Part shown: piece by piece, positions 33,029 through 42,881 of the stretch
Numbering within the stretch: the stretch's first letter is position 1
Layout of the letters: every line of letters begins with the position of its first letter
NCBI GenBank assembly: GCA_963969495.1
Contig: OZ018327.1
Span: 37,019,912 to 37,083,911, forward strand
Direction: 5' to 3'
DNA from: Ceratothoa steindachneri
Lineage: Eukaryota; Arthropoda; Malacostraca; Isopoda; Cymothoidae
DNA: 64,000 nucleotides
Translations under genes and position numbers: made by a program
Notes under the pieces: model-generated
Told to the model about the DNA's origin: nothing
Seen by the model: the letters and a program-made list of their open reading frames with translations, nothing else
The model's database searches: none

Positions 33029-34296
33029 TGTCGTAGAATGGACTCTCGACGGTATACCATATATAACTATTCGTTGAGGGAACTATTCAATTATATTTAG
33101 AGTGCGTGGTTATCTGGTTGACCGATGTTATTTATCTTCAATATGCTTAAGAAGTGGAACTGAGCTCAAGGATAATAATATGGCTATCATTAATAAAATA
33201 GAGTTTTATTAATAAGACTATCAACAACACACAAAACGGGAAATGTTTACATAACAGAGAATGGAAAGGGTCGTGGGAATATCTGGCCTCCCGAGGATTA
33301 AGATTTGCGAGAGATTTAAAAAAGGTAAACAAATGAAAATTAAAGGGATGGGATGGTTCGCTAAACCATTTGAAGCACATGATAAGGTTGACAAAAAGGT
33401 TAAATACTCGAAGGTAACGTTCAGCTTACGTAATTAAAAGTTGTTGTGCAGAGGAAGGCGACGCGAAGGAATCTTCGGTCCGCTGGCGAGTTCCGGGAAT
33501 GAGAACCGTTTCTTGACGACGGGCTTGAAGAACAATGGCTGTTCTACGTTGTTCTCTTCTGAACAATAGGAGGGGGGGTGAGAACCGTCTCTTGTCTACG
33601 GGCTCAAAGAACAATGGCTGTTCTAACGTTGTTCTCTTTCCGACAACAGGGGGGAGGGTAAGAACCGTTTATTGGCGAACGGGCTCAATGAACAATGGCT
33701 GTTCTAATGTTGTTCTCTTTCTGAACAACAGGGAGGAAGGGTGAGAACGTTTTTTTGTCAACGGGCTCAAAGAACAATGGCTGTTCTAACGTTGTTCTCT
33801 TTCTGAACAATAGGGGATGCCTTGTGGACTTGGCGTCTTGTAGGCTCGAACCTTGGCACTCAAGGGATATTGTCCTCTTCTGGACAATGATGGTGGATCT
33901 CGAGGTAGAGGGACCTGGTGCGCAAGGTGAGACTGGATCGTAGTGATGTTTCGCGAAGAAAATCTGGATCTGAATCTGCTCTTAGTGGTAAAGTTTCCAT
34001 ATAAATAGTCGAACCATCCCCTTGGCGTAGGGGACAATGGAGTGGGGCTTCGAGGGAATGCACAGCCGTGCCTGAGAACAATACCTTATCTGCCCATAAG
34101 CCTAACTCAATCTGGCGAGGGCGGCGCATGGGGCGAAACGGGAGGGGGGGGGGATGAACCTCCTTGGTTAAATATTGACTCAGGTGGCGCGATAACGCGC
34201 CCGGCTTCAAGGCGAAGATGCACTTGGGTAGCATCGTGTTTCTAAACAACATGTGATAACGGTTGAAATTAAGAGGTCTCAAACCGTTCTATCACA
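33029..34296 (-). mobile_element. Gypsy LTR, copy 3 (1268 bp)
   Basis: It begins TGTCGTAGAATGGACTCTCG and ends CCGTTCTATCACA, the same ends as the LTRs at 35630-37068 and 41024-42412. On the minus strand it therefore runs TGTGATAG...CTACGACA. It carries four units of an 80-bp minisatellite (33530-33830). The bases just left are GAGTA, identical to those right of the LTR ending at 42412. To its right lies a plus-strand Gypsy pol fragment instead of an ordinary polypurine tract. Confidence 0.9.
33500..33830. repeat. LTR minisatellite, 4 units of about 80 bp
   Basis: The unit carries GAACAATGGCTGTTCTAACG, TTGTTCTCTTTCTGAACAAC, a G-run and GAACCGTTTCTTG. The GAACAA/TTGTTC pair makes each unit able to form a hairpin. 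Open frames through it give a repeated peptide and are not genes. The same array has six units at 36120-36590 and five at 41540-41935. Confidence 0.9.
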
Positions 34297-34857
34297 GTGA
34301 GCACAGACTTACCCTGGGCCCTAGTAAGTGTCACTTTGCTTACGGTACTATTAACTATCTAGCTTCAATGTTGGGAAAAATCACATGGGTCCTTAGGACG
34401 AAAAGGTCCGAGCTATTGTCCAGATGCCCCTTCCCCGCATGGAGAAACAGCTGAAGTCATTTACTGCTGGTTTGATCCCTAATTTCACGCCTATTTCCGC
34501 CCCTTTAAGTGCCCTCCTTCAGAAGAGATCCCCAGATCCCCTTTCCTGGAATCCAGAAGCTACTGCCAGGTTTCAGCAGCTCAAGGATAAGCTAGCATCC
34601 GCCCCCATTTTGAGTCTCCCTAATCCCTCTAAACCCTTCGGCATCAGGTCGGATGCGAGTGACGAAAGAATTGGATGCGTGCTGCTCCAATACTGGGACG
34701 AAGGTGAAAGCACCCCCCGGTAGCTTACGCGAGCCGAAAGCTATTGCCCCGTGAACGTAATTACTCGGTAATAGAACGGGAAGCATTAACCATAGTATGG
34801 AGTATTACCAAATTTGGCATGTATTGAATAGGAAAAGAGTTTATTGTCGAAACTGTA
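34297..34857 (+). pseudogene. Gypsy pol fragment, RT end and RNase H (plus strand)
   Basis: It reads HRLTLGPSKCHFAYGTINYL, then LPRMEKQLKSFTAGLIPNF, PISAPLSALLQKRSPDPLSW, FGIRSDASDERIGCVLLQY and, after a frame change, [18 protein letters not shown]. This is the RT connection and RNase H part of a Gypsy polyprotein, related to but distinct from the minus-strand pol at 37670-39736. Homology stops after KFGMY, close to where the other copy has its stop. Frameshifts near 34390 and 34720. Confidence 0.8.
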
Positions 34858-34904
34858 GGGGGGGGGAGGGGCTCTTTCTTATAACTTTATTTATCAATAT
34901 CATT

Positions 34905-35345
34905 CATCTTGCGATTTTCTATATACGAATCTATTTATTACTTCTAGTCTGAAGTTGCCCCTTCAAACATTGACTCAATTTATCTGACTCCATATTCTTA
35001 TTGGCTGAGATTCTTTTTCTTGAGAGTTGGGACGAGTTAGCCCTTGAGAGTCGTTTTCTTTCTGTTTTTCTTGACATTGGTTTTCTCTTCAATTGATTTT
35101 CGTGAGTTGTCCCTAAAGTGTTTTCCGTTTTCTTCTGGGATTTTCTTTGTAAAAATTGTGGACTTTGGGTTTCGATCTTAGGTCTTTTGAGTCCCGAGGC
35201 TAGCACTCTACCAATACGCCACTGCGTAGTCCGTACTGATTTGTTAATTTAATGGGCTATTTATATTCTCGCTTTTGGAAGGAATTTTTTTTCTCTCTCT
35301 GATACATCTTCGCACCCCTACGCAGGTCCCTTTCTAGAACGCGGG
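34905..35345 (-). repeat. tRNA-headed SINE-like repeat, family S2, copy 2
   Basis: Inverted relative to copy 1 at 6560-7110. On the minus strand it has the GGGGTGCGAAGATGTAT start, the AATATAAATAGCCCATTAAAT block, and a tRNA-like head with TGGCGTATTGGTAGAGTGC and GATCGAAACCC. The body continues CAAGAAAAACAGAAAGAAAA and ends AGAAGTAATAAATAGA. It lacks about 170 bases present in copy 1. It is inserted next to the Gypsy pol fragment, inside the three-LTR complex. Confidence 0.75.
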
Positions 35346-35629
35346 GCGAATTTGAGGATTGGAGGGATACTAGTATTGGATTTCTTAATCGTGGATTACT
35401 AGTAGCTCTCCCTCCCCGACCTCCAAGTCTGCGGGATGAGTGGAGTTGATTCAGTGGGATGAGGAGAGCGTGGCAAAGTCTCTTTAATCAATGAGTAATA
35501 ATAGCATCTCCTTCCCAAATCTCCAAAAGCTTCCTGCAGCACTTTTTTTTAATCTCTAGTAGGAGAGCAGGTGCAGTTGTAACGAAGATCAGAAGATTGT
35601 TCGGCCTTTTGAGGGTCACCAGTTATGGG
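35346..35629 (-). other. Possible leader of a second Gypsy unit, with primer-binding-site-like motif
   Basis: Directly beyond the LTR at 35630, the minus strand reads CCCATAACTGGTGACCCTC. A TGGTGACCC motif a few bases after an LTR resembles a tRNA primer-binding site. If so, this LTR also served as a 5' LTR of another unit whose interior has been replaced. Confidence 0.35.
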
Positions 35630-37068
35630 TGTCGTAGAATGGACTCTCGACGATATACCATAAATAACTATTCGTTGAGGGAACTTCTTTAATTATCTTT
35701 AGAGTGCGTGGATTGTCTAGGCTGGCCGATATTATGTATCTTCGATATGCTTAAGAAGTGGAACTGAGCTCAAGGATAATAATATTGCTATCATTAGTAA
35801 AATAGAGTTTTATTAATAATAACTATCAACAACACACAAAACGGAAAATATTGACATAAAGAGGGAATGGAAAGGGTCGTGGGGAATCGAGCTAATCCGA
35901 GGATTAAAAGATTTAAAAAGGTACGACAAATATAAAGTTAAAGGGAGGGGATGGTTCGCTGAACCATTTAAAGCACAGGATAGAGTTGACAAAAGGGTTA
36001 AATACTCAAAGGTAACGTTCGGCTTACGTAATTATACTTGTTATGCAGAGGAAGGCGACGTGAAGGAATTTTCGAAGGGGGATGGGAATTAAATGATGCT
36101 GACGTGGCGTCTTGGGAATGAGAACCGTTTATTGACGAACGGCTTGAAGAACAATGGCTGTTCTACGTTGTTCTCTTCTGAACAACAGGGGGGGGGACCG
36201 TCTCTTGTCTACGGGCTCAAGAACAATGGCTGTTCTAATGTTGTTCTCTTCTGAACAACAAGGGGGAAGGGTGAGAACCGTTTCTTGGCGAACGGGCTCA
36301 AACGAACAATGGCTGTTCTACGTTGTTCTCTTCTGAACAACAGGGATGGGGGGTGAGAACCGTTTCTTGTCAACGGGCTCGAACGAACAATGGCTGTTCT
36401 AACGTTGTTCTCTTTCTGAACAACAGATGAAAGGGTGAGAACCGTTTCTTTGCGAACGGGCTCAGACGAACAAGGGCTGTTCTACGTTGTTCTCTTCTGA
36501 ACAACAGGGGGGGGGGGAACCGTTTCTTGTCAACGGGCTCAAAAGAACAATGGCTGTTCTAATGTTGTTCTCTTTCTGAACAACAGGTGAAGCCTGGTGG
36601 ACTTGGCGTCACGAAAGGCTCGAACCTTGGCACTCAAGGGATATTGTCCTCCTTCTGGACAAGTGATGGTGAATCTCGAGGTCGAGGTCCCTTGGCGCAC
36701 AAGGTGAGAGAGGGTCGTAGTGATGTTTCGCGACGAAAATCTGGATCTCCAATCTGATCTTAGTGGTAAAGTTTCCAAATAAATAGTCAGGACATCCCTT
36801 TGGCGTGGGGAACAATGGAGTGGGAGCTTCGAGGGAATGCACAGCCGAGCCTAGGAACAATGCCTTATCTGCCCATAAGCCTAACTCAATCTGGCGAGGG
36901 CGGTGCATGGGGCGACGGGGGAAGATAAACCTCCTTGTTTAAACATTGACTCAGGTGGCTGCGATAAGGCCCCAGGCTTCAAAGCGAAGATGCCGTGGGT
37001 AGCATCCTGGTTTTAAATAACATGTGATAGTGGTTAAAATTAACGCGGCCTCAACCCGTTCTATCACA
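35630..37068 (-). mobile_element. Gypsy LTR, copy 2 (1439 bp), 3' LTR of the gag-pol unit
   Basis: It has the same ends and orientation as the other two LTRs. On the minus strand it follows a purine-rich GGAATGGAGGGG at 37069-37080, a good polypurine tract, so it is the 3' LTR of the unit whose 5' LTR is 41024-42412. Six minisatellite units lie at 36120-36590. Its outer flank (ATGGG) does not match the outer flank of the 5' LTR (GAGTA). Confidence 0.92.
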
Positions 37069-37499
37069 CCCCTCCATTCCAGGGGAAGTTGTCACTTCGA
37101 AAAAAAGAGAGAAGGGACAACGATAGAGCTTCGTTGTGGGGAACTCGTTTTCTTGTACCAACCGTACCTTCATGCACCTAACTAGTATTACCTCAATACA
37201 TATGATTTTTTTTATCTTTTGATTATAGGGGAAAATAACCAATAATACAAACTTAATAAAAAAAAGGGGAATGGAACAATGAAATGATATAAAATTAGTA
37301 CATATGGGACAAAATAATTTATACGTAATTTAATGGGTACAAATATATATACATACAAAAAAATAGACATTGAGCGTTACAAAATTCAGACAAATCCATT
37401 AACTAATTATCTTATAAGAGAATTTAATTTAAGTCGTACAAGACGGTATTTACATACATAGAGATCCTAATCCTAGAATTCAATTACTCTACGCTATTC
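37069..37499 (-). other. Gypsy 3' internal region without integrase
   Basis: Non-coding DNA between the end of RNase H homology and the polypurine tract. A full Gypsy unit would have about 1.2-1.5 kb of integrase here. Confidence 0.5.
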
Positions 37500-39736
37500 G
37501 GTAACGCATTCCTACTGAGTGCGTCAGCGACCTGGTTATCGGAACCTTTTATATAATTTATTTTAAATTGATACTCTTGCAAGAGTAAACTCCAGCGCAT
37601 GATTCGGCCGTTGGAGTGTCGCACATTCCTAATTAAGGCTAACGGACGGTGGTCGGTTCCTATCTGAAATTATTTTCCTATCAAGTACATTTTGAATTTG
37701 TCTATAAACCAGATAATTGATAGAGCTTCCTTCTCTATAGTGGCATATATCTTTTCGCGTGGTAATAATTGGCGACTAGCATATGCAACTGGATGACTCG
37801 TTCCGTCATCCTCGTATTGAAGGAGTACACCTCCAATGCCCTCGTTGCTCGTGTCGCTCTTAATCCCAAATGATTTTTCCGGGTTGGCCAACTTTAAAAT
37901 GGGGGCAGAAATGGGCTTACTCTTGAGCTGATTAAAATGGGAAACTGCGACATCATTCCAACGTAAACGATCGGTGGAATTCTTTTTAAGAAGCGAGCTG
38001 AGGGGCGCCGGAATTGCAGCGAATTTCGGAACAAGTCGCCTATAGTAAGAAGCTGATCCTAGGAACGATCTTAATTGCTTCTTAGTATTCGGGAGGGGTA
38101 TGTGTGCGATTGCCTTAATCTTGTCCTCTGGGAGACCTAACGGGCTTTGTCCTATTTCGAAACACCAGTATTTTATGGTTTCGTGGGCAAAATGGCATTT
38201 TCTGGGGCCAATGGTGAGGCCATTTTCGCGCAGTCGCTCGAAAAGAGCTAATAGGGTGGTTAAATGGTGACTCCATTCACGAGTAGCGACGTAGACGTTA
38301 TCGAAGTAAAAGGAGACATTCGGAAGTCTATCTAACAACCTTCTCATGAGACAGTTATAGTTACTACAAGCAGTCACGAGGCCAAAAGAAAGGCGCTTAA
38401 ATTGCATTAAACCTTTCTCCGTTGCAAAGGCGGTATATGCTTTCACATCGGGCCGGAGGGGAATTTGATAATACGCCTTGCACAAATCGAGTTCTGAGAT
38501 GAACTTGGCGTTTTCAAAAAGGTGGAGGTTTTGGTCTACCAACGGAATGGGCTCGGCGTTGAACACAGTTACCGAATTTAACTTCCGGAAGTCGATGCAC
38601 ATCCGATAAGAGCCATCAGGTTTCTTGACCATTACGATTGGGGAACAATAACTAGAGGTATACGGTTCTATTATGTCTAAACAAATTAAATTATCAACTT
38701 CGGCGTTAAAAGCTTGGCGTAAATGAATCGGCATGGGATAGGGTTTTGAACGGACGGGTTCTAAGGTTGTTAATTTAATATCATGCTCGAAACTAGTAGC
38801 GCATCCAGGCTTCTCTGAAATAACGTCGTCGAACTGACATAATAGTTCTTGTAGCTTACTCTTTTGATGTGGTGTCAGCTGCGCGTCGATATCCAGGTCA
38901 GAGGGTTCAAAAGACTCGCCTGGTAGGAAAGGAAGAGGGTAATCGGCATCAGGTTGGATGCACACTGTCTGTATTACATTAAGGGACTCCGCGGGGTAAT
39001 CCTCTTCAAGCGCCGATGTTTCGTCCAGTGCTACGAACGTATCTCCATGGGCGCGTTGGGGGTACTTTTTTTCTTTGGATCCACGGACAGTCTCCGTGTC
39101 CTTGTTTTGGGCCTTATCCCATAAGGGTGTTAGTACTTCACACTCCTTTTGTGCCGTCCTAAAGTCCTGGTTAAGGGTGTCCGAGAATTCGGACGGTATC
39201 GGGGTTCTGAGGGGGACGGGCTCCTGGGCTTCTTTCTTAGCTCGGCCTCGAGGAAGGGTGGCCTGAGACACAGGGTCGGAACCTACTTGGGGGCTCTGTC
39301 CTATAAGTACGGAACAGAATTTTATGGGTGCGGAAATGACTTCAGCCCAGCCATCATAATACTGACACTGCAGGTAACATCTAACGACGGGGAATTGGTT
39401 CGCCCACCCAAGGTAGTCATGTACCACCGCAAATTTTTCGTGGTTAGGGTCCACTGGGGGAAGGAGCTCGTCGAACACGATGAAACACGTGCACCCTGTG
39501 TCCCTGACGAGAGTCGATACTCGACAGCCGTTCACGCTGCCCTCCTCAAATTTTAAAGTTCCCGGTGAACTTTTGTCAAAAATAAAATTTACCTGGTGGC
39601 CTGACGGAGGGGGAGAAGTTGCTGCTTGGGTCTGCACCCCTGGGGGAGCCGGGGTGGCATTAATCTGGTGAACTTGGTGGGCTGGTCCGCTTTTGAGCCT
39701 AGAATTTTGGGGGAAATTCCAGCTCATGTGAAGCAT
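37500..39736 (-). CDS. Gypsy pol: protease, RT and RNase H; integrase absent
   Basis: A 688-codon open frame (39736-37670) begins mid-polyprotein with VSTLVRDTGCTCFIVFDELL, the DTG aspartic protease. The RT has SYRMCIDFRKLNSVT, ISELDLCKAYYQIPL, FKRLSFGLVTACSNYN and FYFDNVYVAT. RNase H follows with FGIKSDTSNEGIGGVLLQY and VAYASRQLLPREKIYATIE. The frame stops after YLIGK at 37670 but homology continues after the stop (GTDHRPLALIRNVRHSNGR, SDNQVADALSRNALP) to about 37500. The RT motif is FDN where Tyr-x-Asp-Asp is usual, so a catalytic Asp is lost. No integrase HHCC or DDE region lies before the 3' LTR, only 430 non-coding bases. The element is internally deleted. Confidence 0.9.
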
Positions 39737-39951
39737 ATGATTGGTCGCTTCGGGAAGAGTGATGGAGGAGAAATCTTAACGGGAGGTTTGGAGTCCCGTT
39801 GTTGGTTTTGGGCAAAGGAGTTTTAAAGTTTTACGGGGCCCGGAAACTTCGTCAGCTTTCCTGGGAAGGGGTGCGAATCCTTCCTTCTTTCCTGGTTGGG
39901 GGGTTGGTGAGAAGTTCGATTCTCCTTGGGGTATAAACTATGTCTTGCGGC

Positions 39952-40669
39952 TTAGACATCCGCTTCTTCGGTACACTCTTTAAAGTTCTGGCACCGAAGA
40001 TCCTTGACGAACGCGCGGATCTCCGTTGGGAGAGACGCCAAAAATTGATCCCGCAACACGAAGTCTGTTAAGGACTCGTAGTTAGGATCAACCTTTGAGG
40101 TTTCTAACCAGAATTTAAAATTCCTACTAAGAATGTATCCGAATTGACGGAACGTCTGTCCGGGTTTAATACGACCTCCTCGAAATTCTTGTCGGTAGAA
40201 ATCGGGAGCCATTATGAGCGGCCAATAACTCAGCTTTTAAGGTGCTGTAGTTAATTGTACATTCAGGTGATAAAGATATGAAAATCTCGCGCAATTTACA
40301 ATTTAACAGGGGAAGTAATCTGGCTACACCTTCAGCCTCCAGATCCATGTTATTGATTTCGAGGATCTTTTCGAAGTGGGCTAAAAATGCTCCGAAATCC
40401 TCTCCATCCTTGAAATTGGGGAGCTTAAGTGGGAGATTGGGCGGGGCTTCTGAACGTGAAGTGGCTGATTGTATTTCGGCTTCTACACGAGCCATTTCAA
40501 TCTGATGGTGAAGCTCAGCTTGTCTTTTCCGTTCCTCTCTTTCTTCTCGTTGGATTTCTCTTTCTCTTTCTCTTTCCGTTCGTTGCTCCTCTTTAACGTA
40601 CTCAATTAATTATCTTCCGGAAAGTCCCAAGGATTCTCCTTGCGCTTTAAAGATTTCGAACTGAATCAT
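39952..40669 (-). pseudogene. Gypsy gag (capsid-like) relic
   Basis: The start at 40669 (MIQFEIFKAQGESLGLSGR) is followed by TAA, then EYVKEEQRTEREREREIQ, a charged coiled coil typical of this gag type. Next come PLKLPNFKDGEDFGAFLAHF and INYSTLKAELLAAHNG. A frameshift near 40200 leads to RNFKFWLETSKVDPNY and RDQFLASLPTEIRAFVKDL, the capsid C-terminal half. The stretch between 39950 and 39740 is Pro-rich and broken, and no CCHC knuckle is readable. Gag assembles the virus-like particle in which reverse transcription occurs. Confidence 0.82.
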
Positions 40670-41023
40670 ATTTGCACTTGGGGGCGCAATAGTCAACCAA
40701 CTAAATTCGTTGCAATAAGAATTATGCCTTCTAGAGAATTGGCCTACCTAAATATGGGCACTGACCTATTCGTAATTGGTTTCTCGATCTAGATAACCAA
40801 TGTCTAAAATCACACAAACAAATTATTGTAACAGTTCCTTGAGCTACTCCAGCTTCTTAAGTTTAAAAAAAAGGGATAGCAATCGTTAAAACAAAAGGGA
40901 ACTACTATACTCTATTCTTATAAAGAATAACACTATGATTTACTCGACTGAGACCAGTGTTTGCAAAGATATAGCGTCAAACCTTAGACACTTGATACCA
41001 AATTTAAATAGTATATTTATATA
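40670..41023 (-). other. Gypsy leader between 5' LTR and gag
   Basis: Non-coding AT-rich leader. The minus strand just after the LTR reads TATATAAATATACTATTTAA and then TTTGGTATCAAGTGTC. TGGTATCAAGTG (about 25 bases in) could be a primer-binding site, but the spacing is unusual. Confidence 0.35.
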
Positions 41024-42412
41024 TGTCGTAGAATAGACTCTCGACGGTATACCACATATAACTATTCGTTGAGGGAACTATTCAATTATATTTAGAGTGC
41101 GTGGTTATCTGGTTGACCGATGTTAATTATCTTCAATATGCTTAAGAAGTGGAACTGAGCTCAAGGATAATAATATGGCTATCATTAATAAAATAGAGTT
41201 TTATTAATAAAACTATCAACAACACACAAAACGGAAAATGTTTACATAAACAGAGAATGGAAAGGGTCGTAGGAATATCTGGCTAATCCGAGGATTAAGA
41301 TTTGCGAGAGATTTAAAAAAGGTAAACAAATGAAAATTAAAGGGATGGGATGGTTCGCTGAACCATTTAAAGCACAGGATAGGGTTGAAAAAAAGGTTAA
41401 ATACTCAAAGGTAACAGCTTACGCGATTAAAAGTTGTTGTGCAGAGGAAGGAGACGCGAAGGAATCTTCGGTCCGCTGGCGAGTTCCAGCTGAAGGGGGG
41501 GGGGGATTAAATGATCCTGACGTGACGTCTTGGGAATGAGAACCGTTTCTTGACGACGGGCTTGAAGAACAATGGCTGTTCTACGTTGTTCTCTTCTGAA
41601 CAATAGGGGGGGGGGGGTGAGAACCGTCTCTTGTCTACGGGCTCAAAGAACAATGGCTCTTCTACGTTGTTCTCTTTTAAACAACAGGGGGGGTGAGAAC
41701 CGTCTCTTGTCTACGGGCTCAAAGAACAATGGCTGTTCTAACGTTGTTCTCTTTCTGAACAACAGGGGGGGGGGGGTGAGAACCGTTTCTTGTCAACGGG
41801 TTCAAAGAACAATGGCTGTTCTAATGTTTTTCTCTTTCTGAACAACAGGATGGGGGGGGGGAACCATCTCTTGTCAACGGGCTCAAAGAACAATGGCTGT
41901 TCTAACGTTGTTCTCTTTCTGAACAACATGGGAGGCCTTGTGGGCTTAGCGTCTTGAAGGCTCGAACCTTGGCACTCAAGGGATATTGTCCTCTTCTGGA
42001 CAATGATGGTGGATCTCGAGGTAGAGGGCCCTGGTGCACAAGGTGAGACCGGATCGGCGGGATGTCTTGCGAGGATAATCTGGATCTGAATCTCATCTTA
42101 TTGGTAAAGTTTCCATATAAATAGTCGAGCCATCCCCTTGGCGTAGGGGACAATGGAGTGGGGGCTTCGAGGGAATGCCCAGCCGCGCCTGAGAACAATA
42201 CCTTATCTGCCCATAAGCCTAACTCAATCTGGCTTGATCAGCGCATGGGGCGAAACGCAGGGGAACGGGAAGAACCTCTTTGGTTAAATATTGACTCAGG
42301 TGGGGCGATAACGCGCCGGGCTTCAAGGCGAAGATGCATGGGGGTAGCAACGTGTTTCTAAACAACATGTGATAGCGGTTGAAATTAAACGGCCTCAAAC
42401 CGTTCTATCACA
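41024..42412 (-). mobile_element. Gypsy LTR, copy 1 (1389 bp), 5' LTR of the gag-pol unit
   Basis: On the minus strand it runs from TGTGATAGAACGG at 42412 to CTACGACA at 41024. Five minisatellite units lie at 41540-41935. The flank right of it, 42413-42417, is GAGTA, matching the flank left of the LTR at 33029. Confidence 0.92.
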
Positions 42413-42675
42413 GAGTACATCATCATTTTCTGTTTCGTTATGGCGTTTTCGTGCTCTAGTTGTGTTTCTTCGTTATTCGAATTCGGCTTTATTTTGCATG
42501 ACCGCAAAAAACTTTTAGATTATTAAGAGGCGCATAAACTAATCAAGAAACCTATAAAAGTAAGTATTGTTTGTCATTAGGTTAGGTTTTTCTGCCAGTA
42601 AAAAGCTGTTGGGGGAAAAAAAGAGTAAATTGAAGGGGACTGCTCGTGGGGGAGATATCACTGCGGGGGGGGGGA
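42413..42675. other. Flanking sequence right of the Gypsy complex
   Basis: No gene. It carries the right GAGTA flank and AT-rich DNA. Confidence 0.35.
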
Positions 42676-42881
42676 CCACCCTGCTATGATCCTAAGTTTC
42701 AATCAATTGGGGGATTCTGGGGTGCGCAGCTCCCTAGTATATACTCATATACAAAAAATATAACGCGGTAATTGTTCACATCTGACGCTACCGTCTGACG
42801 TCATAAGACATATATTGTAGCCCAAAATTGTAGCCTATAAACAGCGCCACCTACCGTGCGCCCCGAAACTGAAGTGTTACC
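42676..42881 (+). repeat. Merlin-like end sequence plus recurrent CTGAAGTGTTACC terminus
   Basis: 42680-42750 (GATCCTAAGTTTCAATCAAT, GGGGTGCGCAGCTCC) is a diverged copy of the Merlin left-end interior found at 43018-43070. The last 90 bases (CGTCTGACGTCATAAG through GAAACTGAAGTGTTACC) also occur at 47630-47719, 47830-47928 and, inverted, 48150-48212. The final eight bases, GTGTTACC, were duplicated by the Merlin insertion. Confidence 0.6.

Noticed and set aside
33535..33943. Repeated peptide frames (NNGCSNVVLF type) in the Gypsy LTRs
   Set aside because: The peptide repeats only because the DNA is an 80-bp minisatellite. Frames shift between units and the array lies in LTRs.
33480..36600. 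CRISPR array
   Set aside because: The repeats are long, lack unique spacers, lie in LTRs of a eukaryotic retroelement, and have no cas genes.
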